From Tachypleus tridentatus (taxonomy: Eukaryota; Arthropoda; Merostomata; Xiphosura; Limulidae), in the NCBI RefSeq assembly GCF_004210375.1, contig NC_134825.1:74887558-74951557 (forward strand): a stretch of 64,000 bases of DNA. The letters are read 5' to 3'. Below are positions 49,268 to 60,632 of the stretch, piece by piece. Every line of letters begins with the position of its first letter. Positions within the stretch are counted from its first letter, which is position 1. Made by a program: the position numbers and the translations under genes. The notes beneath the pieces were generated by a model that saw only the letters and a list, made by a program, of their open reading frames with translations, was not told where the DNA came from and did not search any database.

Positions 49268-49885
49268 ATAGAGGTAAGCTGTAGTAAGCAACAATGAAAT
49301 ACCCTAACTAAATATTTCTTTATTTCACAAAAGCTGTAGTAAGCAACAATGAAATACCTTAACTAAATATTTCTTTATTTCACAAAAGCTGTAGTAAGCA
49401 ACAATGAAATACCTTAACTAAATATTTCTTTATTTCACAAAAGCTGTAGTAAGCAACAATGAAATTCCTTAACTAAATATTTCTTTATTTCACAAAAGCT
49501 GTAGTAAGCAACAATGAAATTCCTTAACTAAATATTTCTTTATTTCACAAAAGCTGTAGTAAGCAACAGTGAAATTCCTTAACTAAATATTTCTTTATTT
49601 CACAAAAGCTGTAGTAAGCAACAATGAAGTACCTTAACTAAATATTTCTTTATTTCACAAAACTGTAGTAAGCAACAATGAAATACCCTAACTAAATATT
49701 TCTTTATTTCACAAAAGCTGTAGTAAGCAACAATGAAGTACCTTAACTAAATATTTCTTTATTTCACAAAACTGTAGTAAGCAACAATGAAATACCCTAA
49801 CAAAATATTTCTTTATTTCACAAAAGCTGTAGTAAGCAACAATGAAATACCTTAATGAAATATTTCTTTATTTCACAAAAGCACG
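49268..49885. repeat. 55-bp tandem array copied from an acceptor-proximal intron segment
   Basis: ctgtagtaagcaacaatgaa recurs about eleven times with 55-bp spacing (54 where one g is lost), followed by accttaactaaatatttct and ttatttcacaaaag. Units are highly similar. A solo copy of about 47 bp of the unit lies at 47571-47617, beginning 11 nt upstream of the acceptor of exon 46597-47560. Confidence 0.93.
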
Positions 49886-50401
49886 TTTTTCGTTAATGAA
49901 GTTAATTTATCGCCTCTACGATCATAACGTTTTTAATTTCTATGGTTTATTTTTCTGTCATTTTTACATTAATAAATTATTCGCTTCACAGTTACCAAGA
50001 AAAATACACAAGTCGTTAACTGAAACGGATAATTGTACTTTCATTTCAAACAACTATTTTTAATTTGTAACCCTGACAATGTAATTTGACAGCGTGTTTC
50101 CACAAGAAACCAAATATTGACTTTCGCAATTTAACTAACCATAACTATTTTATATCAGCAATAAGTTATTACCTGGTAGTGATATCATTAGAAGACTAAC
50201 ATAAAAGTTGGAAAAAAATTAAATAACTCACCTAAAGTTTATTTTCGTACCACTAAAACCTACAGCTTTAACTATCCTACTATTAGGAATCATGTATTCG
50301 TAGAACACATGTTGAATAAACCAGTTCATTGCTTGCACAAACAAAGTATTTATTTTAGTCCAAGATTATAAAGGAAATCCCTTTGGTAGAATACCATATA
50401 G

Positions 50402-50522
50402 CCATGTGTTTGCTTTAGCTCAAAGCTGCATAAGAGGCGATAGTTGTCCGAAAGATGAGACAAAACCTTTAGTTCTAATGTTGTAAGCCCTGAAGTTTGC
50501 CGTTGAGTCACTGAAGAGCAAT
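50402..50522 (-). mobile_element. SINE-B, degenerate
   Basis: gtgtttgctttagctcaaag, tgcataagaggcgatag, atgttgtaagccctgaag and gttgagtcactgaagagc keep the family order. Confidence 0.55.
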
Positions 50523-51479
50523 AAGTAAGAAACCAAAGCCTCCAAACAAAGAAGTCCTCGTAAAAAAAATAGGAAAGAGAATCCAATACTGGAAGGAAAA
50601 AGAAAGAAAAAACAGAACACATCGAAGACTTAAATTCTTTTGCTGTATTCATGAACCGGTATTAACGATATAAACAATTTCCCAACACCCGTTCACCAAC
50701 ATAGAACTTATACACAGGTGTGACGAGGTAGGTGCACGTACTTGGAACACTGTTGCCATGTGAATCGGACTTACTTTACAGTCATCTGTGCCTCCCAGGA
50801 CAGTAAGACTATTGTGGTGTAAACTGTGTTTATCTTTATAGAAAACCCCTTAACGCAACATGCTGATCATTTCGTTCACGATATAGTTATGCTATGAAGA
50901 GCTTTGATGTATAAGAACATCTTTTTATTTATTTATTAACGTGACAAAAATATGTCGATTATGTTACTGGAGCTGTATTTTGTGTGAGAATTAGGTACTT
51001 TATTTGTAATATGTGCCCTGTGTTTGGGCTGAAGAGTTGACCATATACATACGAGCGTATCCACCACGGAGGAGTGTTGACAGAACCAGTTTGGAGAGCT
51101 CTGCTTCCCCGGCTACCCCCATACAAAATATCAGGATTTAAGATTTCAAAGTTATCCTTATATTGTCAATCCTTTTCACATGAAATTGTTACTTTTCTTG
51201 GAGGGGCTTGGTAATCATAGTACGTAACTCTATCCGAAAGAAGTATCTGGAACCAGATGAGACCAAGATGATGATCTTATTGTTAGTTTAAAGTATCATC
51301 ATACCACCACAGAGATACGTAAAGAGGATCTGAGGTAATTTCGCTCTCTTTTTTTTTTCAGATAATTGATAAGAGAAGATAGATGGTTCTTAAAAACAAA
51401 CGGCCCTATTTATTTTGTATTTAACAACATCTGACCTCCCCTTCTGCTCACACAAACTATCTCTTCTTGATGACGAGAA

Positions 51480-51755
51480 GGTCCCGGCATGGCCAAACGT
51501 GTTAAGGAGTGCGAATCGTAATCTGAGGGTCGCGGGTTCGAATCCCCGTCGCGCCAAACATGCTCGCCTTTTCAGCCGTGGGGGCGTTATAAAGTGACGG
51601 TCAATCCCACTATTCGTTGGTAAAAGAGTAGCCCAAGAGTTGACGGTGGGTAGTGATGACTAGCTGCCTTCCCTCTAGTCTTAAACTGCTAAATTAGGGA
51701 CGGCTAGTACAGATAGATCTCGAGTAGCTTTGTGCGAAATTCAAACAAACAAATC
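51480..51755 (+). mobile_element. SINE-A, full length with perfect TSD
   Basis: gtcccggcatggccaaacgt head, GCGAATCGTAATCTGAGG arm, box B gggttcgaatccccgtcgcg, full body, tail. A perfect 14-bp direct repeat, cttgatgacgagaa, at 51466-51479 and 51756-51769 marks a clean insertion. Confidence 0.96.
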
Positions 51756-51794
51756 CTTGATGACGAGAAACCCACTTTAAATAAAAATGTATAT

Positions 51795-52000
51795 CAGAAC
51801 CGCTGGTATGGGTATTAGCATTTTTATTGATAAGGAAAGAACAACGTTTCGACCTTCCTAGGTCATCGTCAGGTTAAGAAAGAGAGAGTTTGCAAGTGAT
51901 CGTTGCCGGACACATGTCTTAGGGACGAGAGTATAAAGTGGTACGGGATTGTAGGGGGCGTTGCAATGATCTTTATTCTTCTTCTACTCCCAAGTAAAAA
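51795..52000 (-). repeat. Repeat fragment with hammerhead-like core motif
   Basis: The minus strand at 51841-51873 contains CTGACGA, then T, GACCT-AGGA-AGGTC (a perfect 5-bp stem), then GAAACG. CUGANGA..stem..GAAA is the conserved core of hammerhead ribozymes, which occur in the terminal repeats of Penelope-like retroelements. One extra unpaired T precedes the stem and no partner strand for stem III was found, so a functional ribozyme is not claimed. Confidence 0.3.
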
Positions 52001-52458
52001 ACAAACCCAGAGACACCATTTCACACATACACACACAGATAATATAAATATATATTATCTGGTAGCGATATCATCAGAAGATATGTGTAAAAGTTGAAAG
52101 TAAATTAATTCCCTCTAGCGGCTAGAAACGACTATACTATTTTGAAAGAAAATCTTTTTAACTATCTTGTCGATCCTTCGCTGACTCCACACGTACTAGA
52201 AAACCTGACGGTAAATATTTTGAACTTTATGGGCCTAATTTAACGTTACCATTGCGACCTTCAGCTATGTCTAGCTAACATATAAATTGCAACATTAAAA
52301 ATATAGACTATAATAATATTGTTGACTAAGCATACTTACATTGTTGATATGCGAGTTGTACAGTTAAAACAAAATCTTTTAATAGATAAATATATCAGAT
52401 TTCAACTTTCAATTTTCATAGCTGCTGAAGGAAAATTGTGAAATCAGGTAATACTCAC

Positions 52459-53044
52459 CTCAGTTAGGAGAGCGGGAATATCTTTCGGTGTCAGACGGTG
52501 TTGAATCATCATATCGTAGAGTGCACACACCCCCAACACTGTGATACCATGTTCCTTGGTCAACATGGCTGCTGTTGCAAACACAAGAGCTCCATACAGA
52601 GTTATCCAGCGACGACCACAGTATTCAGGTTCCTTGTCTCGCCATTTACAGTACTGAATATAGGCCTGCAATGCTAGAAGAAAAAAGAGGCAGGCTCCGA
52701 CGTCCGCACGACCTACCAATCCTGATACAGCTTCTGTGTGGATTGGATGGACGGCGAACAGTAGGCCGGCTACCATGGTAGGCAGTACATGATGCATGAA
52801 GATCCCTGCTGCAAAATGGGTAAAAAGTCCGGTTACAAGGACGTGCAGAAGAACATTGACTACGTGGTAGCCCCAAGGATCTAAGCCCCCTAGCCAGTAA
52901 TTCATACGAAAGGATAGGACACAGAGCGGTCGGTAAGACTTGTGGGAGCCACTGTGGGTGAGAGGTGTACCCCAAAAATCGTCTCTGAAGAGGCTAGATA
53001 AAGGGGTGCTGGGCAATAGATCTTGATTTGTCTTGATGGCTCGG
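52459..53044 (-). CDS. TMTC2: TMTC2 exon: first visible coding exon, luminal loop and membrane helices
   Basis: Encodes visible residues 1-195. The acceptor (ccatacag) leaves one base that completes a Ser codon. The donor is GAG followed by GTGAGT, phase 0. It begins RAIKTNQDLLP, continues with FWGTPLTHSGSHKSYRPL, a signature luminal loop of TMTC proteins, then HPIHTEAVSGLVGRADVGA, a conserved TMTC stretch. Hydrophobic segments cover roughly residues 61-84, 88-111, 115-130 and 148-180. The last includes LTKEHGITVLGVCALYD, which ends with a cytoplasmic-looking basic stretch. In GT-C enzymes the catalytic acidic residues sit in the first luminal loop. In TMTCs the acidic pair directly precedes the first residue seen here, so it lies on the preceding, unfound exon. 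Confidence 0.95.
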
Positions 53045-53592
53045 CTGTATGGAAAAAAAACAACAACTTTATACAGTATCACGAATACATGATTTGACAA
53101 AATAATAGTTCTAAATAATCAACATCGAGGTGTGTATGAACCTTAGTATACACTCAGTAGATGTAACAAGCATCATAGATGTGAATAAAGTTAGGAAATA
53201 TTAACTATTGTTAACTAAGAAGAAAAACTCAAATGCTTTGAAATTTTATAAAGAACAGCAGGCAGTAATCGAGTGATAGGAACAAGTCAATCGTGAATAG
53301 ATAATGAAGAAATAACTACAAATTTATCTACCCATCTAATGGAAGAATTTCAAACTTATACAAAGCTAATTTCACTTTATTGACAAATATAAAAAATTCT
53401 ATAACCCAAGTGCTTTCTAAAAGTATATCTTTCTTTATTGGGGGCACACTTTATTTAAACAGTTTTGGGCCTAACACGTTTGCATCGATTGGTTAGCAAC
53501 TGCTTTTTATCACAAAGATTTATATCTGTCTTAACAGAAAATACAACATACAGATATTTCACCATCTACTCTAGTACTAATGATAACATGAA

Positions 53593-53830
53593 TTTGTTTG
53601 TTTGTTTGTTTGGGAATTTCGCACAAAGCTACTCGAGGGCTATCTGTGCTAGCCGTCCCTAATTTAGCAGTGTAAGACTAGAGGGAAGGCAGCTAGTCAT
53701 CACCACCCACCGCCAACTCTTGGGCTACTCTTTACCAACGAATAGTGGGATTGACCGTCACATTATACACCCCCACGGCTGGGAGGGCGAGCATATTTAG
53801 CGCGACGCGGGCGCGAACCCGCGACCCTCG
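53593..53830 (-). mobile_element. SINE-A, 5'-truncated, with TSD
   Basis: Well-preserved body and tail. The head is cut at ccgagggtcgcgggttcg, retaining box B but not box A. Perfect 11-bp direct repeat, gataacatgaa, at 53582-53592 and 53831-53841. Confidence 0.93.
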
Positions 53831-54868
53831 GATAACATGAAAAACATATAAACAAACACATACACACAAATAAACTTAAAGCACGATAAAACTATATTTT
53901 AAAATGATCAAAACAAATTTTAGCTTGTTATTTGGCTGAACAACTTTACTGATATAAACCGTTAGAAAATTGGTAGTATAGTATAGCAAATTACAATGTT
54001 TAAAAATTAAATTGTAGCCAACATAGGTATTAGTATATCACTTCACAAATATCTCTGTCGGTTAAAGTGCACATAATACTAAAATAATTCTTATTAGTGA
54101 AAGGTACAATTAGGATTATGCATTTTAAATGTTGTTGCTCTTACAAAGGAAGTGTCTATAATATCGACTTTTTAATTATTAGTTTTGACTCAGATGTTTA
54201 GAACTTATCATGCACTCGTAAAATTGCTGTTCATAATCGTAAGTATTTATCATAAGAACGCTACGTTTCGCGTTTGTTTGTTATAAAACTAATTTCAATC
54301 TAATGTGGTAACACTTAAGGCAAGGCTTTAAGCTAAGGCTATTATTCTTTTGTTCGAAAAATAAACTGTTTAAGCATAGATATTACGGATTCATACTTTT
54401 CTAGCTCCCTGAATGTTTTCTATATATTAGAGCTTATTTGTATAAAGTGTAGTAAATTTCATAAATCTCATTAGTTATATTCAGACACTATCCTTTTATT
54501 TGTTAGTTGTTTCGTTTATGTCTGACGGAAGAGTTCTAAGGTATCGAACGAAAAACAAATAATTTTCAACGCATACTGAAAAGCTGTGAGCATATTGCGC
54601 TATGTAGCTCAGCTTTTAAATTTCTGACTTTAAATGTTCCATTTATTTTAAATGTAACAGACCCATACTTTTTAAAGAGTTGCCAAGTGACTCACCACTA
54701 ATCGTTTACTAATTTTTTGGAAATTACAAATACTTTTAGAAAAATCATGCTAAACAACATACGCCTAGTTAGACCAACCAAAAATACAAATAAACAATTT
54801 TAACAAAGTTCCCTCTCCTCAGTGGTTTACTAGTAATTTTATAATCTTATAAAGATAATGAAAAACAA

Positions 54869-54951
54869 AACAAAACGGTTTTCGATACCTGGGTTGGGTA
54901 CAGCACAGAAAGCCCATTGTTTAGTTTTATCTTTCACTATAAACAAACAAA
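54869..54951 (+). mobile_element. SINE-B fragment
   Basis: cggttttcgatacctgggtt, gggtacagcacagaaagccc and attgtttagttttatc; the head before box B is absent. Confidence 0.65.
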
Positions 54952-57900
54952 GCGTTAACAAAAAGCACTGCATAGTAGTTTGCTGTCTTGATGTGAAAAA
55001 ACAACAAAACATTTCGTAATGTTTAACACAATGGCATTAGATCTCAAATGTCAGAAACTGGAATACTACAGGGCGTTATAAATGGCGCTCCAACTTCCTG
55101 AATGACAGTAAGGTCATATTCAAAATATATTCAAAATTTAGCTGGCAACAACAGAAGTACATTCCCTAAAATATAATATTAATTTAAAAAACCTACACCA
55201 GGCCACTCACTGAACATGTGTCTTGAATGGTTAAATAATCACATTTAACCTAGGAAAACTCGAGAAAATTCAACATTCTAATGTATGTTCCGCCTTAAAA
55301 TTCTAAGGAACATTTCAACAGAATTATAGTAACCTCCCATGTTGTTAGGGTGCTTTCTTCAAGAAATATTTATGTGAAAACAATCTAATGCAGAAGCTCA
55401 GTATCGTTAGCAAACAGGATATAAATAGTATTAAATATACGACTCTTATAAACACTTGCAATAATTGTTGTTAGCTCTTTGATCGTTACGGTCACGTGAT
55501 GCAAGTCTTTTGCTTTTTATCATCCTTGACATCATATGATTTGCTTCGTAACTGGTTAGTTAGTTTGAAATATTGACAATGGAATGGGTTAAACATAACT
55601 GACGTTTCAATACGAATAGACTTATATGTATGTTTTACTTATGGGCATGTTTTATCAGGATATTTTGGATTAAATATATAATACATACTTCAGTAGTTTA
55701 GTTATTTTAATCCACTTGAAGCATATTCAGATCCATACTGAGGACGAATCCTGAGGATGGAAGAAGAGGTCTTCAATGTACGTGAACTTTCCAAGTCACA
55801 TACCATCATGGCCCAAATTATGGTTCAGCTTAAACTTACGCCTGTAGCAATCGTTTTACAGTTGCAAATAAGCAGCTAACCCTACCTAAACGTAAACTTT
55901 GCTGCTGTAATCAGCTGTCTTCCTATCACTATTTATGAAGTATAATAACACTATGATTTTATAAATTGAAAGCCAATCAAGAGTATCAACCATTGACAAC
56001 ACTGTAACATCATCAGTATGCGAGCACTAACAGTTATTAACAGTTATTGGAGCTAGCAAAACAGTATTACGAAGTAACGATACGAATCATTCAATATCAT
56101 AAAATAAAATGTAACATATTCAATAAAATAATATTGAAATAAGAACTTTGACGTCATAGCAGAAACAACAAATCATTGAAGTAAAAACAAAATCCATTAG
56201 ATAACACAGACTTGTTATTTCACTGTTGAATAGACACTATTGTAAAGGGAGTAGCGCATTTTATAGATTATTGGAAAAAAGAAAAGTCCACAAGTCGGCT
56301 TGTGTTTAAAACGACAGAAACACATCACGTAGAAATCTAAAACCCGATCGTTGTTTTAAAATAATTATGGAAAACCAGTCAGTTAACGAATTCTGTCATG
56401 AATAGCAAAGTTACTGATAAAGCTAATAGATTGTCCACCTAATAAATAATCTAATCTGCTAATGATGTGTGTGTATTATTTTAAATAAAGACAAAGGTGC
56501 AACATGCGATAACATTATACGCTTTTCTTTATGTTAATTCCATACACCGCTTTGAAATTATGTTTCGTAACCTTATTTGCTCATAGATGGCGACACACAA
56601 GAACATGATAAATATTTTCTAGATCTACACATTATTTTTCTTTTTTCTATGCGATTTGTCTCTGTTGGTCGAAGGTAACCATAGTAACCTAATGCGATTA
56701 ATTGAATTTCACTTCCTTCTGGAACGCTTATCTTGCATTAGTGAATTTCCCAATGATGAACACGGGTCATTACACATAAATCAACAACAACTCTAGACCC
56801 CTCTCGCCAATTTCCTTTAGAGAATTGAGAAAACGTTAGGTTGTCCTTCAGAGTATGTCCATACAGCACCGCAAACACATATAAATGCAGTATACTCACT
56901 TACCTTAAGGGATGACTTTTTGTGTTATTATTTGTCAATACTTTTTCTAAATATGTAAGATTAGGGGTGGCTTGTTTTGTTTTTTTAATTTTTAACTTGA
57001 TTAATTTCGAGATGTGTAATTAGCTTCACCAAGTTGTATTAATTGTGAGATATCTTGTGCTGCTACTGCAGACTTTTATCAGGGTCACTAGTAGGTGCAG
57101 CTCTAATGTTTCCAAGATGAATCCTATCCAACGCATAAAACCTTGTTTATATTTTATTTACTTTTTCTTAATGTGGTATCACAGTTTTTGAAGTAATGCA
57201 TTTTCGTCGTATGTTGTAATATCTAGTCCGTTTCTAAGCTATTAATATTAAGTTTCGAGCAGAGCAAGCTACTTAATTAAATCAAAACTAAAGATGAACT
57301 TGGTAATAAGAACAGCTAAATAAATATTTTTTTAATTTCTTATTTATAAAGATTAGCATGCATTCTTTCATCAATTGAATATCTTTGCTGTTAACAACAT
57401 TTTTGGCCATAAACCTAATAGCATATCATGAAAATCGACCAGCTTAGGGCATTTAGGTTAGTCCTAATCCTAAATCCATATACTAAGCTAACAACACAAA
57501 ACAATATTTGTGATAAAAGTATAATAAAAACAAAACTAAAAAACAAACCAACACTAGATGTGTTAAACATTCTAACCAATACTGGTAATTAAAGTAACAT
57601 TAAAGAAAGAATAGAGTAGCCTCACGCTCTTATGGAGCACACAAACATTAGTTATTAGTTTCAAGTTCTGTTGTGGTGTTTATTGAACAACGTAACACCA
57701 ACACGGTCGTGTTTTCATTTTATTTCAGTTCTTTAAGCAATAACTGCGATAGTTTTAGTGGTGATGGTGTTTTGATTTCTATATACAGTGATAAACAACA
57801 AAAACGCCAGTTAAAACAAAATAATGTAAGCAATATTTATTTTTAACACCATTCTGTAATAGTATTTTTATCTAAACTATGTTTATTAAATATATGCACT

Positions 57901-57989
57901 TTATTTAATGACTTGACGGTTATCCAGAACGCAGACACAAACAGTGAGAAGATGATATACATCAACACTGAATAACCGCATCCGACTTT

Positions 57990-58630
57990 CTTACTTAGAC
58001 TCGACTGAGAGAGATCTGACCTAGAGGATAACTGACCTAAAACAAAAAGAAGACTGGAAGATAAAGATCTTAGCTGGAAATAACTGGATCAAGATAGAGA
58101 TCTGAACCAAGAAAGAAATCTGGACTGAACGACAGTTGGATCAAGACAGTAGGAGAGGTAAAGACTTGAACTGAATGATAATTGCATTAAGGTAGAGATT
58201 GGGACTGGAGAATAACTGGATCAAAAATGAGAGAGAAACCTGGACAGGTGATAACTAGACCAAGATAGTGGGAAAGATAAATGAATTAGATATAGCTGGA
58301 CCAAGAGAGAAAGAGATCTTAACTGACCGATAGCTGTTTCAAGACAGGAACATGGGTTGGACAACAAATGGACCAAGAGAGAAAGAGATCTTAACTGACC
58401 GATAGCTGTTTCAAGACAGGAACATGGGTTGGACAACAAATGGACCAAGACAGACATCAGACTACGAAATAGCTGGACCAAAGTTGTGAAAGATAATTGA
58501 ACTGTAGATAACCAGATTAAGACAGTGGGTGAGAAATAAATCTGAACTGGATGTAGCTTGAACAAGACAGAAAACTGGACTGGGCGGAAGTTGGACCAAG
58601 ATAAACCATTGGGAAGTCCAGCTATCAATT
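57990..58630. repeat. Minisatellite with diverged units and a 72-bp duplication
   Basis: Repeated blocks of (a)actgga-gataactggacc-aagatagagatct make diverged units of about 36-45 bp. Two perfect tandem copies of a 72-bp unit lie at 58297-58368 and 58369-58440. Because 72 is divisible by three, the minus strand keeps a 135-codon open frame (58221-58628) that is Leu/Ser-rich and repetitive. This is an effect of the repeat, not a gene. Confidence 0.85.
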
Positions 58631-60071
58631 CAGGAAGGTCAGATCAACTCCTAATAGTTTGTAGCCAAACAATAACATGAGAACACAGAGAAGTCTTCTA
58701 CGACTCACAACCAGCAGAAAAATATAACAGTCTCAATATACTGATGCAAAGTGATAAAAATTAATTGTTACAGATAATAGTTTATAAATAATACGTGAAA
58801 TACGAAGATTCTAGAAGTTACGTTGCAGAATTGTAGGTTTCTACTTCTATCATATTTTCAAACACACACTTCTCTATGGAATGTATTTAGAGATAAATTT
58901 CTCATATTTGTTTGAAACGTGCGACTTGGTGCGAGAACGGTTTTGTACTAACAGTAAAATTATATCGATAAAACTGATAAACACAAGGTGATACAACAGA
59001 AAATTCCGTTTACGTCTGCTGTTGGTCGACGTGATGTTGTAATTCCCAGACTTCTCTAACCCTTTCTGTGTTTCTTATAGCGCTAATTTATTTCTAACGT
59101 TGTGAAAAAATATAAACAGCTAAAAATTGAGTTTAAAAAAAAAGGAAAACAGTAACAACCCACCACAACATATCGTTTCATAATATATATATATGTACCA
59201 ACACACACACCTACCGGTGATATTGTAAATATAACCGTTCTTAAAATAGGTATAACTCTATCTCTTTCGTTTTATTTATTGAAGGTTTTTAAAATATTAT
59301 TACAAACGTTTCTTTCATTTTACATTTGTTAACATTAGGTTCCAATTAATAACTTTCATATTTTCACCGTATTGATGTACATCTTTATAACATATATATA
59401 ATACGGTGGAGTATACTCATGTTTTTCTATTCCATTTTCTTAAATTCCACTCAGTCTTCGCTGCGTAAAGATTATTACAAGCCACACATTTTACGTTACA
59501 AACAATCTATTTTTCAATTACAGTTGGCTTAATTCTTTTATCTAAAAGGGAATTCAACTGTTTTCCTCGTTAAAAAATGAATTTCCTCGTAATAGAAAGT
59601 TTATACGTTATTTCCATCTCTTGCCGTATTTTTGTATCGCAAACGATAAACTAGATACGACAGAGTTAAACAAAGTTACAGGATTGCATTTTCTTTTTTT
59701 TTTCGAAGACTTTTCAGTAATTAAACTCTTCTTCATAACAGCAATGGGAAAATCATTTCCTTTCACCAACGCGCTTTCCAGATAATTTATTACTTCATGT
59801 AACCCTTCCTTTGGAATTACCAATAATTCTAATTGTAGCCAATAAAGTTTTTATAACACCGTTTGTTTTAAATTTATGATGAACCGAAGTTTGATTCAAA
59901 TAAATATCAACATGAGTTTTTTTTTATAAATAACTTTGTTTTAAAAGCTTTATTTAATTCCAATTGTTAGAACAAGTAATTTGTTTTTAAAGAACGTCCT
60001 CGTTGGAAGACACTGCTAAAATTTAACACGTACTGGTGATAGAAAAGTTGTTTCTTTATTTTAAAGTGCAC

Positions 60072-60135
60072 CTATTCTACAGGATGCATAACCGCAGAGA
60101 TTCGAACCTCGGTCTGTAAATTTATCCCTGACTCT
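60072..60135 (-). mobile_element. tRNA-like SINE head fragment
   Basis: Complement reads gagtcagggataaatttaca then gaccgaggttcgaatctctg, resembling the SINE-B/C head with a strong box B. No SINE body follows. Not a complete tRNA cloverleaf. Confidence 0.4.
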
Positions 60136-60359
60136 CCGGAAGACGATAATAAAAGAGAATCGATTATGTTAATTTCATACAGATGTTGAGAAGACTTTTT
60201 AAATGTCAAACACACTGAGTGATTTTTCTGATAAAGTGAATAAATTAAAATATTCAGAGCCCAATTTTATAAAATATAAAAATAATTAATGTTTAAAAAC
60301 ACTAAGAGACAATAAAAACCTTAAAGTTTTAAATTATTACAAAGTTAATAGTGTGGCTG

Positions 60360-60632
60360 TTTGTTTATTTTTGAATTTCGCGCAAAGCTACACCAGGGCT
60401 ATTTGTGCTAGTCATACTAATTTAGCAGTTTAAGACTAGAGGGAAGGCAGCTAGTCATCACCACCCACCGCCAACTTTTGGGCGACTCTTTTACCAACGA
60501 ATAGTGAGATTGACCGTCACATTATAACGCTCTCACGGCTGAAAGGGCAAACATGTTTGAAGCGACGGAGATTCGAACCTGCGACCCTCAGATTACGAGT
60601 CGAACGCCTTAACCCATTTATCCATATCAGGC
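60360..60632 (-). mobile_element. SINE-A, full length with TSD
   Basis: Complement of the whole family. Direct repeats tagtgtggctg (60349-60359) and tagtgtggttg (60633-60643) differ at one base. Confidence 0.92.

Larger units (their letters stand above)
47561..52458 (-). other. TMTC2 intron, 4.9 kb
   Basis: Contains the solo copy and tandem array of the 55-bp unit, a degenerate SINE-B, a TSD-flanked SINE-A and a repeat with a hammerhead-like core. 47618-49267 is otherwise AT-rich unique sequence. Segments near 50170 and 52057 share ctggtag(t/c)gatatcat(t/c)ag, a small dispersed repeat. Confidence 0.7.
14938..53044 (-). other. TMTC2: TMTC2-like gene, twelve coding exons (5' end missing)
   Basis: Twelve minus-strand exons, listed separately, join in frame to 861 codons plus the last base of a Ser codon and a TAA stop. 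Every junction uses GT donors and AG acceptors, and phases agree at all eleven joins. The order is a multi-pass membrane region, a DUF1736 region, then about nine TPRs, which is the TMTC architecture. TMTC1-4 are ER-membrane GT-C-type proteins needed for O-mannosylation of cadherins and protocadherins. TMTC2 rather than a paralogue is preferred because the start (SRAIKTNQDLLP), the DNPAADSDS segment and the C-terminal LRLKPDD..TQ.NL.KL resemble TMTC2 as I remember it. Human TMTC2 is about 836 residues; the excess here lies mainly in a polar insert in exon 46597-47560. Family is near certain; the paralogue call is strong but from memory. Confidence 0.9.
53045..57989 (-). other. Upstream TMTC2 intron, little content
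   Basis: Contains a TSD-flanked SINE-A and a SINE-B fragment. A donor-like AAG/GTAAGTGAG occurs on the minus strand at about 56893-56904, but the sequence before it does not encode the expected acidic pair. No coding exon found. Confidence 0.5.

Noticed and set aside
56881..56960. First TMTC2 coding exon using the donor AAG/GTAAGTGAG
   Set aside because: Phase 2 fits, but the preceding codons read H-P-L rather than the conserved aromatic-Asp-Asp, and no start codon or signal-anchor helix precedes them.
59608..59838. Lys-rich ORF on the minus strand as an exon
   Set aside because: Protein-like in part, but AT-rich, flanked by a stop, without convincing splice sites or recognisable homology.
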